64,000 bases of DNA from Streptomyces albidus (ex Kaewkla and Franco 2022) (GTDB taxonomy: Bacteria > Actinomycetota > Actinomycetes > Streptomycetales > Streptomycetaceae). Each line of letters begins with the position of its first letter. The stretch's first letter is position 1. This document shows, piece by piece, positions 39,218 through 47,426 of this stretch. The notes below the pieces were generated by a model that saw only the letters and a program-made list of their open reading frames with translations, searched no databases and was not told where the DNA came from. The stretch lies in the NCBI RefSeq assembly GCF_013870515.1, contig NZ_JACBXA010000005.1, positions 1 through 64,000 of the forward strand. The letters run 5' to 3'. The position numbers and the translations under genes were made by a program.

Positions 39218-40741
39218 GTGAAGGATTCCCTATCTGTCCTGGGCCGTGCGCCCGTCGCGCGGATCCCCGGTGCTCTGGAGCGTCCCGGCGCCGAGACGTA
39301 CGCCGACGGCCCTCCCGGCGACCCCGCGAGCGGGGCCGAGGAGTTCTGGAAGCGGATGACGCTGTCCGCAGCGCCGGCCGAGGTGTCCTCACCACCTCGG
39401 ATACCCGTGCCGGCGGAGCTGCGCTCCGTGCTGTCGCTGTTCGAGACCGCGGTCCGCGGATCGGTGACCGGCGAGCCGTCAGCACCCTCGGCGGGAGCCC
39501 TCTACCCGTACGAGCACTACGCCGCCGTCCCCCATCCGCAGGGCGCCGCGGTCTACGCGGTGGACCCGGTCCAGCGCCGCTGCCGCCTCCTGCGGGCGGG
39601 CCCCCAGGTAGTCCACGCGCTCGAGCAGAGCGGTCTGGATGCGCCGAGGGAGCAGACCTCGGTCGTGCTGAGCGTGGTGCGCCCCTGGCTGTCGATGCGC
39701 AAGTACGGCGACCGCGGATATCTGTACGCCCAGCTGGACACCGCGCACCTCGCCACCCATCTGCTGTGCCTGGCCTCCGAGAACTTCGCCGGAGCCGAGC
39801 TGCGCACCCGGCTGATCAGCACTTCGCTCTCGCTCCTGCTCGACTTCGGCGGCAACTGCCGTTTCGTGCACAGTGCGTTGGTCCTGCAGGGCGGGACGAC
39901 GGCCGACGGAGCCGGCGCCGACGGCGGACCGGACTCCGGCGGAGCGGCGACGGACGTCGCGCAGACCTGGCGGTGCGTGGACGACCGCATGGGGGCACCG
40001 CTCGGACGTGCCGCCTGCTGGCCGGAGACGGAGTGCTGGCAGACCCTCACCGAGTACCGTCCCCGCTCCGCGGTCTCCCCTGCGGTACCCGCGGCACCCG
40101 CCGCGCTGTTCCCGGGGGTGCAGGAATCGGCCCGCCGCCAGGCCTTCCCGCGCCGGTCGTCACTGACCGAACTGGCGGCGCGGCGCCGCTCCACCAAGGA
40201 CTTCGGCGCGGCAGCGCTCCCCGGGGACGCCCTGGAGCACACCCTGGCCGCTCTCGGTACTCCGCTCACCACCGATCTGCCGGAAGTGACCGGCCTGGGC
40301 GCGACCCTCGTCGTACGAAGAGTCGAGGGCATGGCGCCGGGCTGCTACCCGATCCATGGCGACGGCCTCGCCGATGCCTGTGCCGCCGCCCCCGACGGGG
40401 ACGAACTCGTCCGCCTGTGCATGGGCCAGGAACACCTGCGGCACACCGGCGCCGTCGTGCTCTTCCACGCCCCGCGCGGGGAGCTCTTCCGGCACGGGGC
40501 CCGCGGTGTGGACGACGCCCTGCTGCGGGCCGGCGCACTCGCGCATCTGCTCTATCTCGGTTCGACCGAGGCGGGGAGCGCCATCACCACCATCGGCGGC
40601 TTCGACGCCGGCCGTTGGGGCCGCCTGGCCGCTCTGCCGAAGGGCCACGAGGTGGTCTACGTGGCGATGCTCGGGATGCCGGGAGAGTCCACGGTCAAGC
40701 TCGACCGGCTGAACCGTGCCTACGCCCACAACGAGAGGTGA
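39218..40741 (+). CDS. Tandem SagB/nitroreductase-like FMN oxidoreductase
   Basis: A 507-residue protein with two flavin nitroreductase-fold halves. The first (about 60-250) has the SagB-type PSAGALYPYEHY; the second (about 320-500) starts with LAARRRSTKDF and ends in FDAGRWGRLAAL. SagB/ThcOx enzymes oxidise azolines to azoles; in non-RiPP clusters, tandem forms are thought to oxidise carrier-bound or small-molecule substrates. No RiPP cyclodehydratase is nearby, so a carrier-bound substrate is more likely. Start is GTG at 39218. It begins the operon continuing through the ligase and carrier protein. Confidence 0.75.
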   Translation: MKDSLSVLGRAPVARIPGALERPGAETYADGPPGDPASGAEEFWKRMTLSAAPAEVSSPPRIPVPAELRSVLSLFETAVRGSVTGEPSAPSAGALYPYEHYAAVPHPQGAAVYAVDPVQRRCRLLRAGPQVVHALEQSGLDAPREQTSVVLSVVRPWLSMRKYGDRGYLYAQLDTAHLATHLLCLASENFAGAELRTRLISTSLSLLLDFGGNCRFVHSALVLQGGTTADGAGADGGPDSGGAATDVAQTWRCVDDRMGAPLGRAACWPETECWQTLTEYRPRSAVSPAVPAAPAALFPGVQESARRQAFPRRSSLTELAARRRSTKDFGAAALPGDALEHTLAALGTPLTTDLPEVTGLGATLVVRRVEGMAPGCYPIHGDGLADACAAAPDGDELVRLCMGQEHLRHTGAVVLFHAPRGELFRHGARGVDDALLRAGALAHLLYLGSTEAGSAITTIGGFDAGRWGRLAALPKGHEVVYVAMLGMPGESTVKLDRLNRAYAHNER

Positions 40742-40747
40742 CAACAA

Positions 40748-42199
40748 GTGCTCGGTGACCTCATCACCACGGCGCTGCGGGAACACGGGGACCGCCTGGC
40801 CGTGGCCGACAGCCGCACCACCTACACCTACCGGGAACTGGAGCAGCTGAGCTCCTACACGGCCCGCGAACTGGCCACGCGGCTGCCCGCTGACGCGGGT
40901 CGCCTCCGGGTGGGCCTGCGCGCGGGCAACTCCGCGGCGTACGTGGTCCTCTACCTCGGACTGCTCAGGGCGGGCTGTGTCCCCTTCCTCCTCGACAAGG
41001 CGACCGGCCCGCAGGAGACGCTGGACATAGCCGACGACTGCGGCCTCGACCTGCTCGTTCACGAGGCAGGTGCCGGCACGCCGCCGGGAACCGAGAGCAG
41101 GGGAGCCGTGCGCGGGCTCTCGCTCTCCGCCTTCACCCGTACGGAAGGGGCAGCCGAACGCCCCGAACTCCACGAGACCACCGAGGTCTGCCGTTTCACC
41201 TCGGGGTCCACCGGCCGTCCAAACTGCATCGAGTTCTCGGGACACGCGGTGCACCGCGCCGCCGTCAACTGGGTCGACGGCACCGGCCTGACCGGCGAGG
41301 ACCGCATCGTGTGCTTCGCCTCGCTCTCCAACGGTCTCGCCTTCAACACCTCGCTGCTGGCAGCCTTCCTGCCCGGCGCGCAGCTCCACCTCGGGCACGG
41401 ACTGCCCACCTCCGGCAAGGTCGTGCGGGGGCTCGACCAGAGCGAGGCGACCAGGCTGGTCGGCTTCCCCGCACTGTTCGAGTCGCTCGTGCGGCGCGGC
41501 ACGGGACTCGGCGGCTTCCAGCACCTGCGCATGGCGATCTCGTCGGCCGCGCCGCTGAGCCCCGAGGTCAAGGCCCGGTTCACGGAACTGACAGGTGTGC
41601 CCGTGCAGAACTACTACGGAGCCGCGGAAGCCGGGCCTCTCACCTTCGCCACCGACCCGCTCACCGACCCGGGCCTGGGCCAGCCGCTGCCGGGAGTCTC
41701 CCTGCGAGCCGGTACCGGCGCCGGGCAGGAAGACGTCGTGGAGGTCCGCAGCGAATCCATGGGGACCCGGTACCTCAACGTGGCCGGCCTGCTGGAGAGC
41801 AGGACCACCGCCGACGGGTACTACCGCACGAGCGACCTGGGCTACCTGGACGGCGGCAGCCTCGTACTGACCGGCCGTACCAGCCAGGTCATCAATGTCG
41901 GCGGTCGCAAGATCGACGCCGTCGAGGTCGCGGAAGCACTGCGCGGGGCCGAGGGCGTAGAGGACGCCGTCGTGCTGGAGGTGACCGACCGGCACGGAGG
42001 TGCCGCGCTGGGAGCCGTACTCGCAGGTGACTCCTCACTGGACCTCGCGGTTCCACGCCGGCATGTGGCCGGACGTCTGGCGGCGCACAAGGTGCCGACC
42101 ATGCTCCGGGTCGTACCGCAGATCCCCCGCGGTTCCAGCGGCAAGCCGTCGATGGCGGAGCTGCGCGGCATGTTCGAGCCCATCAAGGAGAAGGCATGA
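40748..42199 (+). CDS. AMP-dependent acyl/aryl/amino acid ligase (stand-alone adenylation enzyme)
   Basis: A 483-residue ANL-family enzyme that should activate a carboxylic acid and load it on the adjacent carrier protein. The P-loop reads FTSGSTGRPN (the usual final Lys is Asn), YYGAAEAG takes the A5 position, TSDLGY is A7, and the A10 lysine is retained in PRGSSGKPS. The substrate is not predictable from sequence alone. Start is GTG at 40748, 6 nt after the SagB-like stop with GAGAGG upstream. The stop overlaps the carrier-protein start (ATGA), which supports a functional pair. Confidence 0.82.
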   Translation: MLGDLITTALREHGDRLAVADSRTTYTYRELEQLSSYTARELATRLPADAGRLRVGLRAGNSAAYVVLYLGLLRAGCVPFLLDKATGPQETLDIADDCGLDLLVHEAGAGTPPGTESRGAVRGLSLSAFTRTEGAAERPELHETTEVCRFTSGSTGRPNCIEFSGHAVHRAAVNWVDGTGLTGEDRIVCFASLSNGLAFNTSLLAAFLPGAQLHLGHGLPTSGKVVRGLDQSEATRLVGFPALFESLVRRGTGLGGFQHLRMAISSAAPLSPEVKARFTELTGVPVQNYYGAAEAGPLTFATDPLTDPGLGQPLPGVSLRAGTGAGQEDVVEVRSESMGTRYLNVAGLLESRTTADGYYRTSDLGYLDGGSLVLTGRTSQVINVGGRKIDAVEVAEALRGAEGVEDAVVLEVTDRHGGAALGAVLAGDSSLDLAVPRRHVAGRLAAHKVPTMLRVVPQIPRGSSGKPSMAELRGMFEPIKEKA

Positions 42200-42495
42200 C
42201 ATCGAAGGAGACCTCAGCCATGACGGTGCCCCAGGCGGACACCCTGCGCGCCCGCATCGTCGGCATCGTGCTCCACTCCGCGGAAGGCGACCTCTCAGAG
42301 GCGGATCTGGCCGCCGCGGGCTGGTCCCTGTCCGGGGTGAGTTACTCCTCTCTCTCCTACATCCGCATGATCGACGCGGTGGAGAACGAGCTCGGGGTCT
42401 ACCTCGACCCGGAGGAGGAGAGCGAGCGCTTCGAGACGATCGAGGGCATCGTGGGACTCGTCAACGAGCACCTCGGGGAGACGACCGGTGCCTGA
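42196..42495 (+). CDS. Stand-alone acyl/peptidyl carrier protein with SSL motif
   Basis: A 99-residue helical carrier. The phosphopantetheine site, normally D-S-L, reads GVSYSSLSYIRMIDAVE; Ser52 is the probable attachment site and the preceding Asp is replaced by Ser. The rest (helix II IRMIDAVENELGVYL and helix III) fits a carrier. The start at 42196 overlaps the ligase stop; a second ATG, eight codons in, also has AAGGAG upstream. It overlaps the next gene. With the ligase upstream and a phosphopantetheinyl transferase downstream, it likely holds the intermediate during acyl-group maturation. Confidence 0.8.
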   Translation: MTSKETSAMTVPQADTLRARIVGIVLHSAEGDLSEADLAAAGWSLSGVSYSSLSYIRMIDAVENELGVYLDPEEESERFETIEGIVGLVNEHLGETTGA

Positions 42496-43243
42496 GCCCG
42501 TCATAGGTGTCGCGGGCCTCGGCAGGCTCGGCGGCACGCTCGCCCGGAAGTGCGCCGAAGAGGACATACTCGTCCACGAGTTCGATCCACGTCATCCGGA
42601 GAAGTGGGAGTCCCTCCTCGCTCCCGACGTGCTCGTCGACTGCAGCGCCGCCCCGGCCGTACGGCACGCGGTCGAGCTGTGCACCCGGCTGCGGGTGCCG
42701 TTGGTGGAGTGCGTCTCCGACCTGGACGAGGAGCACCTCAGGCTGCTGGACGGGCTCGCGCAGCACGTCCCGGTGGTCCGCGCCACCAACCTCTCGCTCG
42801 GCAACTACCTGATGACCCGGTCCATGGAACTGGTTGTTCAGGCGGTGCGCACCATGGACCGGGCCGGCATCACCGGCATCGTGCCGGAGGCGGCCGTGCT
42901 GGAGCGCCACCCCGCGACCAAGACCCACCGGCCCAGCGCCACCGCCACGGCCCTGGCCCGTCGATGGGAGGACGGCACAGGCAGCAGCGTTTCCGACGTC
43001 GCCTCGCTGCGGGCCGGCGGCGCGGTCAGCGATCACGAGATACGGCTGACCTGGCCGGAGCAGACCTTCACCGTCAGCCACGGCGTGCTGTCCCTGGACG
43101 CCGCGGCCTCCACCGCGATCGGTGTGGCGGGCTGGACCGTGGGCCGAAGCCCCGGCCACTACGCCGTGCACGACATCTTCGACGACATGCTCGCCTCGAT
43201 GGGCGGGCCCGGTGCCGGGCCGGACCGGGGTGATCACGTATGA
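42488..43243 (+). CDS. DapB-like (4-hydroxy-tetrahydrodipicolinate reductase-like) oxidoreductase
   Basis: A 251-residue protein aligned by eye with dihydrodipicolinate reductase: VAGLGRLGGTLARK for dinucleotide binding, VLVDCSAAPAVRHAV, VRATNLSLGNYLM, and LERHPATKTHRPSATATAL in place of the DapB catalytic block. The positions of E. coli His159 and Lys163 are kept; His160 is Pro and the GTA threonine remains. It probably reduces an imine or enamine by NAD(P)H, but in this context not for lysine synthesis. The GTG start overlaps the carrier stop, and its stop overlaps the aldolase start. Confidence 0.72.
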   Translation: MPEPVIGVAGLGRLGGTLARKCAEEDILVHEFDPRHPEKWESLLAPDVLVDCSAAPAVRHAVELCTRLRVPLVECVSDLDEEHLRLLDGLAQHVPVVRATNLSLGNYLMTRSMELVVQAVRTMDRAGITGIVPEAAVLERHPATKTHRPSATATALARRWEDGTGSSVSDVASLRAGGAVSDHEIRLTWPEQTFTVSHGVLSLDAAASTAIGVAGWTVGRSPGHYAVHDIFDDMLASMGGPGAGPDRGDHV

Positions 43244-43989
43244 GTGCCTCGAGCGCTGCCGGCTCTCCCCGTGCCGCGGGACGACTGGCCGTCCAGATCG
43301 CCCTCGGCGCCAGGATGCTGTCCATCGACGGGCACGACGACTTCAACCAAGGCCAGATCTCGGCCCGGTTGCCCGGTTCCGACACCTTCTACATCAAGAA
43401 CGCCCTGTGCGGGTTCGACGAGGCCACTCCCGACCAGGTGGTCGCGGCGTCGGTTCACGCGGACTCGCCGGTCGATCCGCTGGCACCGCCCGAACTCCCG
43501 CTGCACCAGGCCGTCTACCGCGCCCGCCCCGACGTGAACGGCATCGTTCACAGCCATGCACCGCACACCCTGGTGTTCGGTGCCACGGACCTGCCGGTCC
43601 GCCCGGTGTCGCACGAGGGCGCCCACTTCACCGACCGGCTCGGCCTCTTCACCGACACCAGCAACACCGTGCTCGACCAGGAGACGGGCGAGGCCATAGC
43701 CAAGGCGCTGGACGAAGGCGAAGGCGTTCTCCTGCGCAACCACGGCGGCGTCGTGGTCGGCAAGAGCGTCCGTCATGCCGCCGTGTTCGCGCAGGTGCTG
43801 GAACGCGCCTGCCGGCTCCAGCTGCTGGCGGAACAGAGCGGGCAGTCGTACCACTGGTCCACCGAGACGGATGTCCGGCTCAAGCGCGACTTCATCTACG
43901 CCGACCTGTCCGTCCGCTCCTACTGGGACTACGCCGCCCGCCGCGTCGCCCGCGTCTGGCCCGAGGCCGCCGACTGGCGCAGCGGGTGA
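43240..43989 (+). CDS. Class II aldolase/adducin-family protein
   Basis: A 249-residue zinc-dependent aldolase-fold protein. Zinc ligands are visible as HSH (His104, His106) in IVHSHAPHTLVF and His168 in LLRNHGGVVVG, and the acid preceding the metal site lies in ELPLHQAVYRARPDV. Relatives cleave or form C-C bonds of sugar phosphates, or decarboxylate or epimerise. Translationally coupled to the DapB-like gene (ATGA overlap), it may build or trim a small carbon skeleton for the carrier pathway. The substrate is unknown. Confidence 0.8.
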   Translation: MSASSAAGSPRAAGRLAVQIALGARMLSIDGHDDFNQGQISARLPGSDTFYIKNALCGFDEATPDQVVAASVHADSPVDPLAPPELPLHQAVYRARPDVNGIVHSHAPHTLVFGATDLPVRPVSHEGAHFTDRLGLFTDTSNTVLDQETGEAIAKALDEGEGVLLRNHGGVVVGKSVRHAAVFAQVLERACRLQLLAEQSGQSYHWSTETDVRLKRDFIYADLSVRSYWDYAARRVARVWPEAADWRSG

Positions 43990-44693
43990 GCGACACCGGC
44001 AGCCCGGAGCGGACGAGGGAGGTGCTGGTGGTCTGCGCCGGCCTCTCTGCCGTACCGCAGCGTCCCGAGCTGCTGGCGGACACCGAACGGGAGAGGGCCG
44101 CGGCCCTTCCGCCCATACGGGCACGGGAGTACAGGGCGGGCCGGGCGCTGCTGCGCTGGGCGTTGGGCAGAAGCCTCGGCGAGTACGCGCTGCAGTACCG
44201 GATCGGAACAACGGGGCGCGGCAGGCCCGTCGTCCGGGAGGCTCCGGACATCGGGGTGAGCATCTCTCACGGCGGCGGCGTGGTCGCTGTCGCGGTTGCC
44301 CGCGGCCGGAACGTCGGTGTGGACACGGAGCAGCCCGTGCCGCCCCGGCCCGGACTGGTCCGGCGCTGCTGTTCCCCGGCCCAGAGGCAGGAGCTGGCCG
44401 CGGAGCCGTCCGGACGGCAGGCATCTCTGCTCGCCCGCTGCTGGACGGTGCACGAGGCACGTGCGAAGGCGGCCGGTACCGGTCTGCCCCGCCGATTCCC
44501 GGTGCTGCCCGGGCCGTTGAGGGCGGACGGCGGTGTCGCGGGAGGCATCGGCTGGCGCGTACTGCCGTCGTTCGCCGGGGCGGCGGTGACCGTCGCCTTC
44601 GGCGCGCCCTGGCACCGGCCCCGGCTCCGGCTGGCGGTGCTCGGCTGCGCCTCCCGTCCCCTCAACGACTCCACCGAATTTGACGAGGACTGA
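43986..44693 (+). CDS. 4'-phosphopantetheinyl transferase, Sfp type
   Basis: A 235-residue enzyme that primes carrier proteins with the phosphopantetheine arm of coenzyme A. Mg/CoA residues are recognisable in RNVGVDTEQ and in CWTVHEARAKAAGTGL, where the common K of the W-x-x-K-E motif is His but the Glu and following Lys remain. The GTG start at 43986 overlaps the aldolase stop. It likely activates the unusual carrier at 42196 and perhaps the NRPS. Confidence 0.85.
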   Translation: MSDTGSPERTREVLVVCAGLSAVPQRPELLADTERERAAALPPIRAREYRAGRALLRWALGRSLGEYALQYRIGTTGRGRPVVREAPDIGVSISHGGGVVAVAVARGRNVGVDTEQPVPPRPGLVRRCCSPAQRQELAAEPSGRQASLLARCWTVHEARAKAAGTGLPRRFPVLPGPLRADGGVAGGIGWRVLPSFAGAAVTVAFGAPWHRPRLRLAVLGCASRPLNDSTEFDED

Positions 44694-44697
44694 ACCG

Positions 44698-45876
44698 ATG
44701 CAACCTTCCGACTCGCCCGGCGTCTCCCTCCCGGCCGTACAGGCGGGCGGCGGCTCCGCGCCGGCCGCAGATCTCCTCGCCCTGGTCGAGGAGCTGGCGG
44801 AGAAGGAACTGGCCCCGCGCGCGGACGACTTCGAGGAGCGTGCCGAGTTCCCGCGCGATCTGCTGCGCACCCTCGGCAAGGCCGGCCTGCTCGGTCTGCC
44901 GTATCCGGTGGAGTACGGCGGCGGAGGCCAGCCGTACGAGGTCTACCTGGCGGTGCTGGAGCAGCTCGCCCGCCGCTGGTTGTGCGTGGCCCAGTCCGTC
45001 AACATCCACGTCCTGTCCTGCTACGGGGTCGCGGCCTACGGGAGCGAGGCGCAGCGTGCCGAGCTGCTGCCGCGGATGCTCGGCGGCGACCTGCTCGGAG
45101 CGAACTGCATCTCCGAGGCCGAGGCCGGTTCGGACATCTCCGCGATCGGTGCCTCCGCCGCGCTGGACGGCGAGGAGTACACCGTCACCGGAACCAAGGC
45201 CTGGACGAGCCACGCAGGGCAGGCCGACTACTACAACCTCTTCTGCCGCACGGGCCGGTCGGGGATCCGCGGGCTGTCGCTGCTCATGGCCGACGCACAC
45301 ACGCCAGGGCTGACCGTGCAGCTGCCCGAGCGGAAGATGGGCGTCCGCTCCTCGCCGACCGCGGCCGTCGTCCTGGACCAGGCCCGAGTACCGGCCGGGC
45401 GGTTGATCGGCCGTCCCGGCAAGGGCTTCCTGATCGCCACCGGCCTCTTCGACCGGGGCCGCCTCGGCATCGCCGCCTGCGCGGTCGGGCTGGCATCGGC
45501 GGCACTCGACTACGCCGTCAAGTACGCCAGGGCCGGGGACCAGTTCGGACGCCCGGTGACCGAATCCCAGGGCATGGATTTCCTGTTGGCGGACATGTCG
45601 ACGCAAGTGGCCGCCGCCCGGGCACTGGTCGGCGAGGCCGCCCGCACCATGGACGCCGGAGCGGACGCCTCGCTCGTCACGGCGACCGCGGCCCGCGCGA
45701 AGCTGTTCGCGACCGACACGGCGATGCGGGTCACGGCCGACGCCGTGGAGGCGCTCGGCGCCCACGGCTGCGTCCTGGACCATCCCGTCGAGCGCTGGAT
45801 GCGGGAGGCGAAGCTGCTCCAGATCATCGAGGGGACGAACCAGATCCAGCGAGTGATCATCGCCCGTTCCCTGTAG
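44698..45876 (+). CDS. Acyl-CoA dehydrogenase-like flavoenzyme
   Basis: A 392-residue ACAD. Signatures: CISEAEAGSDISAIGASA, GTKAWTSHAGQADYYNLF, the FAD/dimer segment GDQFGRPVTESQGMDF, and the catalytic base position in IIEGTNQIQRVI. It would introduce an alpha,beta double bond into a thioester, possibly on the carrier protein, as in other antibiotic pathways where ACADs act on PCP-bound aminoacyl groups. An unsaturated 2-aminobutenoyl intermediate would fit a paulic-acid-like product (inference). I chose the ATG at 44698, with GAGGA upstream. Confidence 0.86.
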   Translation: MQPSDSPGVSLPAVQAGGGSAPAADLLALVEELAEKELAPRADDFEERAEFPRDLLRTLGKAGLLGLPYPVEYGGGGQPYEVYLAVLEQLARRWLCVAQSVNIHVLSCYGVAAYGSEAQRAELLPRMLGGDLLGANCISEAEAGSDISAIGASAALDGEEYTVTGTKAWTSHAGQADYYNLFCRTGRSGIRGLSLLMADAHTPGLTVQLPERKMGVRSSPTAAVVLDQARVPAGRLIGRPGKGFLIATGLFDRGRLGIAACAVGLASAALDYAVKYARAGDQFGRPVTESQGMDFLLADMSTQVAAARALVGEAARTMDAGADASLVTATAARAKLFATDTAMRVTADAVEALGAHGCVLDHPVERWMREAKLLQIIEGTNQIQRVIIARSL

Positions 45877-46156
45877 CCGTGCGGCCGTCGAGGGCCGTCC
45901 TGGGCCACGACCTGCACCGGCCATCTGAGCCCCTACACCCGGGCCGAAGCCTCTGCAAGGATCAAGCGCGATGGGGGGCCGTCAGTCGGGTGTTGCCTGG
46001 CCCCGATGAACTGACGGCAGCGCCGCGGAGCGGGCTGCGGCCGGAAGCGGCAGAGGCGGAAGAGCCGCCGCGAGTCCGGAGAATCGCCGCCGCACATGTC
46101 CCGTGCGGCCGGCTCGGTCATGTCCCGACGCATGAGAGTCCTGGGTAGGAGAGCAC

Positions 46157-47362
46157 ATGGATGCCGAAGTGAGCACGGTGCGCCGTGGCAGGCTGGACGT
46201 CATCACCGGGGTGCGATTCGTCGCCGCCCTGGTGGTCTTCCTCTGCCACATCGCCATCTACAACTTCTTCGCGCCCGATTCGGCGATGGGCGGCGGGCTG
46301 AAGTTCTTGTTCGAGAGCGGCGGCCTGATGGGCGTCTCCTTCTTCTTCATGCTGAGCGGCTTCGTCCTCACCTGGTCGGCCCGGTCGGGAGAGGGCTACG
46401 GCCGGTTCCTCCGCCGTCGGCTCTGCAAGATGTACCCGAACCATCTGGCCACCTTCGCGCTGGCGATGGCCCTGTATGCGGCGGCCGACACCTCGTTCCT
46501 CGACTCGGTGCTGAACGTCCTCCTCCTGCACTCCTGGCGTCCGGAGCCCGGCGGCGGCAACGGGCCGAGCTGGTCGCTCTCCTGCGATCTGCTCTTCTAC
46601 CTGCTCTTCCCGGTGCTGCTGCCGCTGATCAAGCGCATCAGGGCCGACCGTCTGCTCTGGTGGGCCGCCGGCGTGGTGGCAGTCATCCTGCTGCTGCCGG
46701 TCGTGGCCCAAGTGCTGCCGGAGACACCGCGGTTCCCCAGCTCGTACGACGGCACGATGCTCGGCGGGGTCTCGATGTACCCCTTCTGGTTCCTGCTGAC
46801 CTTCCCGCCGGTACGGGCCCTGGACTTCGTGCTGGGCATCCTGATCGCACGGCTCGTGCTCACCGGCCGCTTCAAGGTGAGCGTCGCGCAGGCCGGGCTG
46901 GTGGCGCTGGCCGGATACGCGGTCTCGCTGGTCGTGCCCTTCAACTACACGCTCGACGCGGTCTCCGTCATCCCGATGGCACTGCTCATCGGTTCGGTGG
47001 CGCTGTTCGAGTCGCGCGGGGGCGTCTCCTGGCTGGGCTCCCCTGTGATGCGCAGGCTCGGTGAGGCCTCGTTCGCGTTCTACCTCGTGCACGAGATCGT
47101 GATCCTGGTGGTGCGTACCGCGATCGGCTGGGACAGACACCTCGGGTTGCTCCCGGGGCTGCTGGCCGTCGCGATCGCCTTCTCCGTCAGCCTGGGCATC
47201 TCCTTCCTGCTCTACCACTTCGTGGAGATGCCGGTCATGCGGAACTGGGCGGGCTCGCGGAAGCCCGCCCCCGCGAGCGGTTCTCCCGCGCCCACTCCTG
47301 CCCTGGTCGACGAGAAGCCGGTCGGCTCCGGGGAGCACGGCGGAGGGGCCGGGAAGGCGTGA
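46157..47362 (+). CDS. Membrane acyltransferase, acyltransferase-3 (OafA/YrhL) family
   Basis: A 401-residue integral membrane protein with about 10 helices. It begins RLDVITGVRFVAALVVFLCHIAIY, containing the His of the family N-terminal motif, and shows FFFMLSGFVLTW and FYLVHEIVILVV. Members move acetyl or short acyl groups from CoA onto sugars and polyketides, so O-acylation of the sugar is plausible. The last 30 residues form a Pro/Ala/Gly-rich cytosolic tail. AGGAGAG lies just before the ATG. Confidence 0.85.
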   Translation: MDAEVSTVRRGRLDVITGVRFVAALVVFLCHIAIYNFFAPDSAMGGGLKFLFESGGLMGVSFFFMLSGFVLTWSARSGEGYGRFLRRRLCKMYPNHLATFALAMALYAAADTSFLDSVLNVLLLHSWRPEPGGGNGPSWSLSCDLLFYLLFPVLLPLIKRIRADRLLWWAAGVVAVILLLPVVAQVLPETPRFPSSYDGTMLGGVSMYPFWFLLTFPPVRALDFVLGILIARLVLTGRFKVSVAQAGLVALAGYAVSLVVPFNYTLDAVSVIPMALLIGSVALFESRGGVSWLGSPVMRRLGEASFAFYLVHEIVILVVRTAIGWDRHLGLLPGLLAVAIAFSVSLGISFLLYHFVEMPVMRNWAGSRKPAPASGSPAPTPALVDEKPVGSGEHGGGAGKA

Positions 47363-47426
47363 CCTCCCGGCGGCCCGTCCGCTCCCACGTTCCTTGCACA
47401 TGGTTCCAACCGAGAGGGAGATATCT

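Noticed and set aside
39218-40741. A thiazole/oxazole-modified RiPP cluster based on the SagB-like gene
   Set aside because: No YcaO, E1-like cyclodehydratase partner or clear precursor peptide; the ThiF-like protein is of the MoeZ-rhodanese type.
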